Shown here piece after piece: positions 1-8,581 of a stretch of 64,000 nt of DNA. Position 1 is the first letter of the stretch; each line of letters starts with the position of its first letter. The position numbers and the translations under genes were made by a program. Source of the stretch: Stentor roeselii (Eukaryota; Ciliophora; Heterotrichea; Heterotrichida; Stentoridae); contig RSEH01000012.1 of NCBI GenBank assembly GCA_006503475.1, forward strand, positions 185,144 through 249,143, in the 5' to 3' direction. The notes beneath the pieces were generated by a model. That model searched no databases. It was not told where the DNA came from and saw nothing but the letters and a program-made list of their open reading frames with translations.

Positions 1-54
1 TTCCAAAAAAACCTTCTAAACCCAACTCCCCAAAAAAACCCCTAATTCCTTAAA

Positions 55-1128
55 ATGGAAAAGAAAAGAGTAAAAATTTTAACTTTCGGAAGACGAGGAG
101 TCCTTCTCCCAAAAGCTCCAGATTCAATCGAATGTTTATTCTCATCAATAGAAAAGTACTTCTCAGTGAACTCATCACACATCCAGCTTTCCTACCGCGA
201 CAGCGAAAACGACGAATGCGAAATTTTAGACAACGCGACTTACCTTGCCTGTTTATCCGAGTTCAAAAAAAAAGTAGTTTTGACTCTCTCAATATTCAAC
301 TCAGTGCCTTTAAGTCGAATAAACCCTCCAAATTTCCTTACGAATAAAGTGACTTTAAAATACCTTAAAAAGAACTCAAGAAAACTAGCGCTTTTTGACC
401 TTCAGAGTAAAAATTTGCATTGGTTAACTTTTCCAGCAGGGATTCTTTTCACTGAGTACTCAGCGTGGGTGGAGCTTCCTTCAGGTGAGCTATTTGTTTG
501 TGGAGGTGGGCACCCGGTTTCAGTGAGTGACTCGTATTTGCTGAACCTGGAATCACAGACCTTTAGAAGATTGAGCGACATGCACCATTCCAGGAACTCT
601 CACGCGATCCTCTACAAAGACGGTTTTGTCTACGTCTTCGGCGGTATGAAAAACTTGATGTTTTTAGGAGATTTTCACAACTCATGCGAAAGATACTCTC
701 TTCAACTAAATCAATGGGAAGTACTTCAAAACCTTCCTCATCCACTGACTGATTTATCAGCTGTTGTTTGGAATGAAAGAATCTTTGTATGTGGAAAAGG
801 AAGTCAGTTCATAGATGAAGTAGGAAAGGACACTTTAAGAGTACAAGTTTATGGAGATTATGGAACTTGCATGGCAGTTTTAAATGATATTTTGCATGTT
901 TTTAGAGGAAATCTTGCACAAGGCTTTGTGATTGTTGATGGAAGTTTTAAGATGGTCTGGCAAAAGGAGTTAGATCAGAAATATAGCTGGTGGAGTCATT
1001 GTCCTCCTGTTGTTTTTGATGGTTCGATTTATTTTGTATGGTGGCAAGAACCTGGGTGGATCTGCAGGTGGGACTCGGAGAAGCAAGTGATTGAAAGAAT
1101 TCAAGGATTGTGTTTAACTATAATGTAA
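55..1128 (+). CDS. Kelch-repeat protein
   Basis: A 357-residue protein. The first ~90 residues look like a PB1/ubiquitin-fold-sized N-terminal region. From about residue 120 there are kelch-type beta-blade signatures: a GG pair in 'FVCGGGHPVS', then 'MHHSRNSHAILYKDGFVYVFGGM', then 'NQWEVLQNLPHPLTDLSAVVWNERIFVCGKG'. Kelch propellers normally act as protein-binding scaffolds; no catalytic domain is visible. The ATG at 55 is the first in frame and is preceded by an A-rich leader. The partner is unknown. Confidence 0.75.
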   Translation: MEKKRVKILTFGRRGVLLPKAPDSIECLFSSIEKYFSVNSSHIQLSYRDSENDECEILDNATYLACLSEFKKKVVLTLSIFNSVPLSRINPPNFLTNKVTLKYLKKNSRKLALFDLQSKNLHWLTFPAGILFTEYSAWVELPSGELFVCGGGHPVSVSDSYLLNLESQTFRRLSDMHHSRNSHAILYKDGFVYVFGGMKNLMFLGDFHNSCERYSLQLNQWEVLQNLPHPLTDLSAVVWNERIFVCGKGSQFIDEVGKDTLRVQVYGDYGTCMAVLNDILHVFRGNLAQGFVIVDGSFKMVWQKELDQKYSWWSHCPPVVFDGSIYFVWWQEPGWICRWDSEKQVIERIQGLCLTIM

Positions 1129-1208
1129 GGAAAGTTTTAATTGAAGGAGATAAAAAGGAAGTAAAGAAGTAAATTATTTTAGAAGTTCTCTATTGTAGAG
1201 TTCTTATA

Positions 1209-1913
1209 TTAATTAATATTATCATTAAGCGTGTAGTCTGTGCTTTCAGCCCTGCTGTACCCTAAAGAACTTGCGCAAACCTTCGTACTTTTCATACAAT
1301 CTGATATCTGCTGATAAATATTCGCGATTTTCTCCTTTCTTAACGACATCGAACTCTTCAGTGAATGGACTTTCCTAACATTCCTCTCACTAAGTGTCTC
1401 ATCAAGGAACTCTAATGTTTTAAGCAATAAACCAGCATGTTCATTTTGTTTAACTTTTTCAGTCAACAACTTCTCTGAAGGGAACTTTTTCATCCAAACA
1501 TCTTCAAGTTGAGGCCGATTTTGGACTTTTTCAGAAATCGATTGAAAAAGCTTTAAAATTGATGGATTTAGACTTGCAGTCAATGATTGGACTCTTTGTT
1601 CTGAGTAGCTTCGATTAACTAAAGCTGTTATTCTGAATAATTTTTACTTTTCTCTTTCAAGTTGCGCTACTTTTGATCTGAGAAGCTGAAGTTCTTTAGT
1701 CATTTCTTCTGATGAGTTGTTTGAAGTACTTGTGTTTGATACTCCTAGATTTTGAAGCACTTTACTTGTCTTTTCTAACTTTTCTCGCATTGAGCTGAAT
1801 GATGATGCACTTGATGAACGTTTCATGGATTCTCGGTCTGGGTTTTCTGAACTTGCTCTAGTTAAGGCGAATTCGTTTGACGTCGGAAGGTGAAGGTTAA
1901 GTCTTCTGGACAT
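1209..1913 (-). CDS. Coiled-coil protein with one 15-nt intron
   Basis: Two reading frames (1913-1648 and 1632-1209) join when the 15-nt intron GTAAAAATTATTCAG at 1647-1633 is removed, giving 229 residues. The N-terminus is rich in Ser/Arg. A short coiled coil around residues 70-100 spans the splice site ('ELQLLRSKVAQLEREK' continuing into 'ITALVNRSYSEQRVQ'). The rest is predicted helical. I recognise no family. The joined frame runs without stops to TAA at 1209, which supports the intron. A structural or cortical role is only a guess. Confidence 0.75.
1633..1647 (-). other. 15-nt spliceosomal intron
   Basis: GTAAAAATTATTCAG on the minus strand. It contains an in-frame TAA, and removing it keeps the frame of the coiled-coil gene. 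Confidence 0.85.
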
Positions 1914-2518
1914 TATTATTTTAAATCGAGAGAAAATGGTTCAGGATTATAAAGGAATGAGAAGAAATTTTGAATGAGTTTTTTATTTTTGAATGGAGAT
2001 TTTTTTTTTTTTTGAGGATTTTTTGGTGATTTGGGGTAAGTGAGGTTGAAGATGTTTTTTAAAGGAAATTAGGAATTTTTTTTTTTATTTGTAGTGTAGA
2101 TAATAGTTAAAAAGAAGGGTTTCGGGTTATAAAAAATTTTGGATTAGAGTTGGTTTTTTAACTATTTTTTAGGTGACTTGGATGGAATTGCTCATTAAAT
2201 ATTGTGCTTTTTTGGGATAATTTTGAGAATTTATAGGAAAATAATTTTGGAGTTACTGGGAAAGTATCTTAGTATCCAGGTATTGATTTCATATAATTTT
2301 ATTACCTAAAAGTTATCTACATCTAAACTTTCGAATCATAAATCTCTAAAACTTTGTTAATATAAAAAATTTATTTTCTCTTATTTTTTACTTTAGGTAA
2401 CTCTAATGCTATTATTTAACAGTCTAGGCTGATTTACATACTTACCATTCAAAAACTTTCTTAGTCTAAAAAGATCTCACGTTCAAACTAATCCATCCTC
2501 ATATTTTATGGGAAATAA
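1914..2518. other. Divergent intergenic region
   Basis: About 600 bases between two divergent genes. The left part is G/T-rich with long T runs on the plus strand, and the right part is A/C-rich just before the ATG at 2519. It must hold promoters for both genes. I see no RNA gene or hidden ORF. Confidence 0.5.
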
Positions 2519-3172
2519 ATGCTAAAAAGAGCCATACTGAGACTTCGGTCGGGCCGAAAGGCAGCAGTGCCACCACTGAACACTCCTTACTTCGAGAAAC
2601 ACACGAAGCACCGTTCAATAATGCCATTATACGACTTATGGCCAGTGATAGGAAGAGCCTACATCTCTCCAAGCGCATCTATAATCGGCGAGGTGAAGAT
2701 CTGCCACATGGTATCAATCCACGACAACGTAGTAATAAGAGGAGACATCAACGCAGTGACGATCTTAGACCAGTCAGTAGTTCACCCGAACACAGTGATT
2801 CACACAGCTGCGAGTCTTCCAACTGGCACATCAGCAGAAGTAATGATCGGCACGGGTTGCATCATCGGTCCGAAGTGCACTCTTTACTCCTGCACACTTG
2901 ATGACGATGTCATAGTCGGAGCCGGCACCGTCATCTTAGAAGGAGCAAGACTTGAAAGTGGATGCATGGTCGCCCCTGGAAGTGTCATTCCACCCGGAAG
3001 ACTCATTCCTTCTAAACAACTCTGGGCAGGAAACCCTGTACGATATGTGAGGAACTTACTGGAAAATGATGAACTTAACTTGGCTGATATGCATGCACTT
3101 GAAGTAGTCAATGCAGAAAAGTACTTGAGTCAGTTCGAGGAGTTCGGACATGCTCATATGTACGATTCTTAG
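2519..3172 (+). CDS. Mitochondrial gamma-carbonic-anhydrase-like protein
   Basis: A 217-residue protein with an Arg-rich N-terminus ('MLKRAILRLRSGRK') typical of a mitochondrial presequence. It is followed by a left-handed beta-helix of hexapeptide repeats and the family's closing 'AGNPVRYVRNL' motif. The fold, the 'VIRGDIN' segment and the ending match the gamma-carbonic anhydrases that sit on respiratory complex I in plants and protists. His89 and His95 lie where the first zinc ligand is expected, but the usual GH...LHGC segment reads 'GPKCTLYSC', so two zinc ligands appear to be missing. It is therefore more likely a structural GCAL-type subunit than an active enzyme. A dynactin p25/p27 identity is less likely because of the C-terminal motif. 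Confidence 0.85.
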   Translation: MLKRAILRLRSGRKAAVPPLNTPYFEKHTKHRSIMPLYDLWPVIGRAYISPSASIIGEVKICHMVSIHDNVVIRGDINAVTILDQSVVHPNTVIHTAASLPTGTSAEVMIGTGCIIGPKCTLYSCTLDDDVIVGAGTVILEGARLESGCMVAPGSVIPPGRLIPSKQLWAGNPVRYVRNLLENDELNLADMHALEVVNAEKYLSQFEEFGHAHMYDS

Positions 3173-3996
3173 TAGTTAGAATTTTAGACTTGTGATTAAG
3201 AAATTAGATTGGGTTTAGAGGAAAGTGGATTCAGGGGTTTTAAGGGTTTGAAAGATTTTGGAAAGATTTTTTTTAGGGATTTTTTTGGGATTTTTAGAAG
3301 GTTGGGATTTTTTGGGGATTTTTTGGAGATATTATGGGAAAGTTTTTTATTTTTGTTGGGGATGATGTTGGGAAATATATTTTATTAAGTCATTGTTCAG
3401 AAATTTTTTGAATAGTTGAATGAAAGGTACATAGAGATATTGGAATAAAGGAAAACTATTTTTATAGTGTGTAGAGAGATATATTTACTATTCATGATGG
3501 TTTAATAATAAATATGATTTCCTTCTACTCAAGAGAAACAATATATTTATAATCTTTGTTTAGTTCTACTCAGGATTAATATTAAGTAGATTAAGAGAAA
3601 TTCTTGAAACTTTGTTGTTGATTTCTTTATTATACCTGCATCATTTCTTACTTCAAGTAACAATTAATTATATAGGACACAGAAAATATCTGCATCCATT
3701 CAACCAAATTAAATTCTTATCTTAAAAGGACTAACCCCTCAGTTTTCAAAAATTATCCTCAGCTTCTTTTAAATGGATTCCAATAACACTAAATAACATA
3801 ATCACCTTTTAATAATTTTTTTTTCATTAAAACTCATCACCTCCTCTTCCAAAAATCATTAAAAACCTTCTATCATACCAAAAACCTTCTTAAAACCCCT
3901 TCATTCCCTTCACTATTCCCAAATCCAAATTCATCTTCCATACTTCTCCCATTTAATACACATTTTCTAAAACCACTGTTAAATATTTGATAGAGT
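3173..3996. other. Intergenic region between convergent genes
   Basis: About 820 bases between the 3' ends of two genes. The plus strand is G/T-rich up to ~3400, turns A/T-rich, and is A/C-rich from ~3700. I see no ORF, tRNA or clear repeat. Confidence 0.5.
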
Positions 3997-4476
3997 TTAA
4001 GTTAATCTAATCTCAACCTCTCCAAACAAATTTGGCAAGGTACAAACATGCGGGTTTCCAACAGGCCTAAGTTTGATTTTCGGTTGTTTTGCCAACAAAA
4101 ACTTGTACATTTTACAGTCTAACACCTGTCCAAGTAGTGAAGTAAGCAGATCGATTTTAACATTGTTAATCAAAACGAACCCTCGACCATTACTGGACTC
4201 ACTATTGCCATGTTCGAAACGCTTGTGGGCAGACAAGTGAGTTCCTTGTCTGAAAGCAGCGTCGCAGCCTGGTTCGAGGCACTTGTAAGGTTTCTCGCCT
4301 GTATGAATATATATGTGCTCTTTCAAATTCTGACGGGAGGCTAGAGATTTCCCACATAATGAACATTGGAACTTTTTTGAAGTGTTGTGAATGGCTTGGA
4401 CGTGTCTTTTGAGGATACTCTTGTTTATGTAAGATTTTCCGCAGTTAAGGTGAGTACAAGTAAAGGATTCTTTCAT
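3997..4476 (-). CDS. C2H2 zinc-finger protein
   Basis: A 159-residue protein with three C2H2 fingers: residues ~7-30 (C-x4-C...H-x4-H), ~38-58 (C-x2-C...H-x3-H) and ~66-88 (C-x4-C...H-x4-H). The linker between fingers 2 and 3 is the classical TGEKPYKC, typical of DNA-binding TFIIIA-like proteins. The C-terminal 70 residues match nothing I know. I chose the ATG at 4476 because the frame further upstream contains a TATAAA-like stretch and only a distant ATG at ~4518 or a GTG at 4548. It is probably a nuclear DNA- or RNA-binding protein. Confidence 0.75.
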   Translation of the reverse strand: MKESFTCTHLNCGKSYINKSILKRHVQAIHNTSKKFQCSLCGKSLASRQNLKEHIYIHTGEKPYKCLEPGCDAAFRQGTHLSAHKRFEHGNSESSNGRGFVLINNVKIDLLTSLLGQVLDCKMYKFLLAKQPKIKLRPVGNPHVCTLPNLFGEVEIRLT

Positions 4477-4850
4477 AAGGTTTATTATTTGAGTGATAAT
4501 ATGAAAGGCTTTATACACCATTGTTTTAAGTTCATTTTTGTAAGCCACTGCGAGGTGATAATGGAAAATATTTAAGTGTATTTGGATTTGAATTTATAAT
4601 GAGATGAGTTTTTAGGAAAATAGTCTTCCACATCTCACACAAATCATCAAATATCTTTAAAATCAAAGCTATTAATATCTCTATTTTTCATCCAAAACAG
4701 TCTTCCACATCTCACACAAATCATCATCTTCAGTAAACAAAAAAAAAATAAAACATTTCCCGGCCAAATCAAAAAGTTCTAATTTCCCTCAAAACAAAAA
4801 ATTTGACAATCCAAAAAATTCTAGAGCCTTCTAACACCCTGCAAATAAAA
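4477..4850. other. Divergent intergenic region with a direct repeat
   Basis: About 370 bases between the divergent zinc-finger and GPR180-like genes. It carries a perfect 28-base direct repeat at 4622-4649 and 4699-4726, so the copies are 77 bases apart start to start. Confidence 0.6.
4622..4726. repeat. 28-bp direct repeat, two copies
   Basis: Copies at 4622-4649 and 4699-4726, beginning AGTCTTCCACATCTCACAC. They lie in a divergent promoter region, so they could be regulatory sites or a local duplication. Confidence 0.8.
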
Positions 4851-6080
4851 ATGCTTTTATTCCTACTTTTCTCTATAGTCTCAAGCAAAAGTGTGAAAAA
4901 CGTATTCGAGCTTTCAAACGACGAGCCAGCTCATTACCTGACGAAATTCGGTGTCGACCTCGGACAAGGTAAATGGGAACTGAAGCTGAAACTGGTGAAA
5001 GGCAGGAAGATGTTTAAAAAAGAATTCAACTATGAAGTCCCTCTTTTGCTTTTACGAGACTCTGACTGGGACGACTCAGTACTTTTATGCAAAAATACAG
5101 AAAAAGCTATTCAGAAGACTCTTCAGGTCCCTGCAGATGGCTCGTGGTCTGGACTTATAAACGGAACACTAGGCGAAGCAGAAGAGCCTCATATTTGGTT
5201 CTTTGTTTTCGCTGACTGTTCACGTGTTTTAGGAGACAACTCTAAAATTCGTTTTGAACTGAGTATTAAAAGCGGAGATGAAAGTGAATTACCAGTTGAA
5301 ATGAAGGGAATGAAGAGGATTTATTTGATTGTTTGTATTTTGTTTACTGGACTACTTGGAAGAAACATGTTTAAACTTTATAAGCACTTCTCAGAAGAAG
5401 AGGAAATTGAAGCTATACTAGTTATGCTTAATATCGCCGTTGTCTGTGAGTTCACTTCCATGGTGTTCTATATTTTTCATATCTCTGCTTATGAAAGCAA
5501 TGGAAAAGGAGTCGCGGCTTTTGAGTTCTTTGGATCTAGTGGAAATTTTATCAGCAATTTTATTATGATCTTCTTGTTACTGCTGATTGCACAAGGATGG
5601 AGTATTACTTTTCGGGAATTTCCTTCACCGGAAGTCTACATTTCAGTGATGATAGTTCTAGCTTTTCTGCACTTCGTTTTAACTGCAGTAGAAATGAGTT
5701 TAAGCGACTCATACTACTTATTCAGTGACTTCGATGGACTAACAGGATGGTTAATTTTCGGTTCAAGGATAATACTCCTGGGTTGGCTGATTCACAACAT
5801 ATCAGAAATCATAGAAAAAGTTCCACCCAACGTTAACCTTTTCCTCCGAAGGTTCCGCCTTGCGGCTTCAGGATACATTTTAGCTCTTCCAGCCCTGATC
5901 CTAATGGCGCAGGCCCTTCCTCCATATAAACGTCACAAGTTTATCCTCGGCAGCAACATCATAGTGCAAGGATTTGCGATGTTTGTGCTAAGTTGGTTAT
6001 TTACAAGTAAGAAGCAACTTTACAAGATCTCAGTAGTCTCGACTTCTATTCTACCCGGACATAAATCTCATAATTATTAG
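4851..6080 (+). CDS. GPR180/TMEM145-like seven-TM membrane protein
   Basis: A 409-residue protein starting with a signal peptide ('MLLFLLFSIVSS'). The lumenal domain has 'KFGVDLGQGKWEL' and 'HIWFFVFADCSR', and seven hydrophobic segments follow from about residue 160 to the end. This layout, with the extracellular N-domain and the 'SDFDGLTGW' stretch between late helices, matches the GPR180/TMEM145 (GOST-like) family of secretory-pathway or surface proteins. The ATG at 4851 is preferred over an upstream in-frame TTG because it begins the signal peptide. Its ligand and exact location are unknown. Confidence 0.75.
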   Translation: MLLFLLFSIVSSKSVKNVFELSNDEPAHYLTKFGVDLGQGKWELKLKLVKGRKMFKKEFNYEVPLLLLRDSDWDDSVLLCKNTEKAIQKTLQVPADGSWSGLINGTLGEAEEPHIWFFVFADCSRVLGDNSKIRFELSIKSGDESELPVEMKGMKRIYLIVCILFTGLLGRNMFKLYKHFSEEEEIEAILVMLNIAVVCEFTSMVFYIFHISAYESNGKGVAAFEFFGSSGNFISNFIMIFLLLLIAQGWSITFREFPSPEVYISVMIVLAFLHFVLTAVEMSLSDSYYLFSDFDGLTGWLIFGSRIILLGWLIHNISEIIEKVPPNVNLFLRRFRLAASGYILALPALILMAQALPPYKRHKFILGSNIIVQGFAMFVLSWLFTSKKQLYKISVVSTSILPGHKSHNY

Positions 6081-6154
6081 ATTAGAATATTTCATATTTC
6101 TTTGAAAGAAGTAAAAAAACTGTGATTTTTTTGTTATTTTAAGGAAAGATCTTT

Positions 6155-6345
6155 GAAAATTTTTGTTATTGATGGAAATTTTTGTTATTGATGGAAATTT
6201 TTGTTATTGATGGAAATTTTTGTTATTGATGGAAATTTTTGTTATTGATGGAAATTTTTGTTATTGATGGAAATTTTTGTTATTGATGGAAATTTTTGTT
6301 ATTGATGGAAATTTGTATTGATGGAAATTTTTCTTATTGATAGAA
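6155..6345 (+). repeat. 19-bp minisatellite
   Basis: About nine or ten tandem copies of TTTTGTTATTGATGGAAAT. Most are identical; the last two are shortened or mutated. It lies between the convergent ends of the GPR180-like gene and the coiled-coil gene. Confidence 0.95.
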
Positions 6346-6402
6346 ATATTAGTTTAAGACTTATTCAAAGATATTTGAAATTTTGATGTTGTTTTTCTGT
6401 TG

Positions 6403-8283
6403 TTATAAATGAATCTTGGATAATGGGTAAGGTGCTAACAGGTGGATTTTCTTTAACATCATCGCACGACGAAGATGTGAACAGTCTGCGCCACATTTCT
6501 TGGAAAGGTGAGAATTTATCAATGTTAACAGATGAGACTTCAAGATAATAGGAATACTTGAAAAATCAATAGTTCCTAACAACTTAGATAAAAAAATCTG
6601 AGATTCTGGCTCTTTGCTGATAAGTTCAAATTCATTCTGGATGCTTTGATGGTCAATCATCAGGTTTTTCTTAGAAATTTCATTAAAAAGTTGATTTTTT
6701 GTATTTGAAAAAGTTTTTTTTATATTAGCTTGAGTTTTTTTTGAGTTCTTTTCTAAATTTTTTAGTTTGGAATTTTGGATTATTTGAAAATGTCTGGATT
6801 TGAAGTCTTCGAATTGAGCAGCTTGATTTTCTGATAAACAATTTTTGAACTGGTTGTCTAAATCTGAGATTTTCTTGGAAAAGTGACCTTGTTGGATTAT
6901 TTGTAAGGATTTTGTTGTGGAAACTTGTTGGAAATCATTTAGTTTCGACTTTTTCTCTTCTTTTTCTTTGGAGTCTTCATGAGAATTTTTGTGTCGATTA
7001 TTTAATTCTTGAGATTCACCAAGGATGTCGCTGATTTTATCTGATTTCTTTCGGATAAAACTTATTTTTATTAAATTAGATTCAATGTTTTCAAAGTTAA
7101 ACTCAGATCCAGTGACTTTTAACCAAGAATTTTCAATTATTTCGAGTTTTTTCATGTTTTCAAAGAGAGCTTTTTCGAGATTTTCCATACTTTTCGCGTA
7201 GTTTTGCATTCCTTTAGTCATTTCAAAATTACTTTTTTCAAGAATCTCTAAGTTTTCCTTTTCTTTTGTTTCGAATTCTTGAAGCTTTAGAATAAGTCTA
7301 AGATTTTCATTTGTGAGGTGCTCTAAGTGGGATTCAGATTCTTTGAGTTTTGCTTGATCTTGATGAAATAGATTGAATAGCTCATTTAATTCGATTTCTC
7401 TATTTTCTGAACTAGAATCTTCAGTCTGCATAGTTTTGTCAATTTTACCTCTAGAACTTCTTAAAACCACAAGTTTTAGTAATCGATTATAAGCCTCAGC
7501 AGAAACTTCAGGTCTTAAACTTTCACAAGGTACAAAGCTATCCATTTCAACAATAGACTGTTTCAAATCATTTAACTTATCAATAATCTGATTGAGTTTA
7601 ACATTTTTCAACTTTTCATTAAGATTCTTCAAAAATGAAAAACTCTCAAATTCCTCATCATCATCTAAAAAAAACTTATTTTCAGTCTGAATTTGAGAAT
7701 TTTTGAATATTTTCGAATTTTTAATTTCAATTTTCTGAACAACTGGAACCAAAGCCGAATCACTTTGGGCTGACCTTCTCAGAACCTTTCCAAAAATCTT
7801 AACAATTTTTTCTAAAGCCTTTTGATGAGAACTACGAAAATCAGAAGAATGTTCAGAAAAATCTTCAACAAGCTTATTGAGGTACTCTTTATACAAAAGG
7901 AACTCAGACTGCAAGTCAGACAAGCTTTCTTTCGACTTTTTACTTTGAATCAGTTTTAATTCTTCTGAGATAAGCCAAGAGTTGATGTTCTCGAAATTTG
8001 AAGTCTTTCTTTTTGACTTGATTCGCCCGATTTGAAGTGATTGGCTTATGCTTGAATATTTTGGAGTTGAGGATTTGCCGTGATCTTGCAAAAAGTACTT
8101 ACTTGCTAAGGAACTGTTTTGGTTTAAGGCTTTTGACTTTTGAATTATTAGAAGCTTTCCTGAATTTTGACTTGCTGAATTTCTTGATTTGTTTAGGTTT
8201 TGGATTGGACTTAGCGATTTTAAACGATTTACTGGGGACTCTGAAGAAAGTTTTGGAAACTTTTGAGTTGTTTGAATACTCAT
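6403..8283 (-). CDS. Large coiled-coil protein
   Basis: A 626-residue protein rich in Lys, Glu, Ser and Asn. The N-terminus (~1-90) is basic, Ser-rich and low in complexity. Coiled coil is likely over ~90-140, ~210-250 and ~300-400. The C-terminus 'HLRRAMMLKKIHLLAPYPLSKIHL' is a conserved-looking helix ending. The start codon at 8283 has TATAAATG in its context. No enzyme domain is present. Ciliate proteins of this type are often cortical or basal-body structural components, but that is inference. Confidence 0.75.
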   Translation of the reverse strand: MSIQTTQKFPKLSSESPVNRLKSLSPIQNLNKSRNSASQNSGKLLIIQKSKALNQNSSLASKYFLQDHGKSSTPKYSSISQSLQIGRIKSKRKTSNFENINSWLISEELKLIQSKKSKESLSDLQSEFLLYKEYLNKLVEDFSEHSSDFRSSHQKALEKIVKIFGKVLRRSAQSDSALVPVVQKIEIKNSKIFKNSQIQTENKFFLDDDEEFESFSFLKNLNEKLKNVKLNQIIDKLNDLKQSIVEMDSFVPCESLRPEVSAEAYNRLLKLVVLRSSRGKIDKTMQTEDSSSENREIELNELFNLFHQDQAKLKESESHLEHLTNENLRLILKLQEFETKEKENLEILEKSNFEMTKGMQNYAKSMENLEKALFENMKKLEIIENSWLKVTGSEFNFENIESNLIKISFIRKKSDKISDILGESQELNNRHKNSHEDSKEKEEKKSKLNDFQQVSTTKSLQIIQQGHFSKKISDLDNQFKNCLSENQAAQFEDFKSRHFQIIQNSKLKNLEKNSKKTQANIKKTFSNTKNQLFNEISKKNLMIDHQSIQNEFELISKEPESQIFLSKLLGTIDFSSIPIILKSHLLTLINSHLSKKCGADCSHLRRAMMLKKIHLLAPYPLSKIHL

Positions 8284-8581
8284 TTATAGGAGATAGGTAG
8301 ATGGAAGGTAAGATTTGGGAGAGTTAAAGGAAAGAGATTAGTTTTTAATTGTTATAATAGTTTCAATTGAATAAGGGAAATTTTTGGAGAGAGTTGAGAT
8401 TTATGAGTGATCAAAGATTGTATAGATAAGGAAGATAATTTATGATTTTTTTGAAATAATAGTTTATTGGAAAATTGAAGAAAATGAAGGATTATAATGA
8501 AATTCTAGGATTAGTTTATTTTAATAAATTTTTATTAAGATTTAACTTAAGCGATTAAAGTTCACTCTATCAATCATAAAA

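Noticed and set aside
4271-4290. 'ggttcgagg' resembling a tRNA B-box
   Set aside because: It lies inside the zinc-finger coding region and no cloverleaf can be drawn around it.
6155-6345. CRISPR-like array
   Set aside because: Units are contiguous 19-bp tandem repeats without spacers in a eukaryotic genome.
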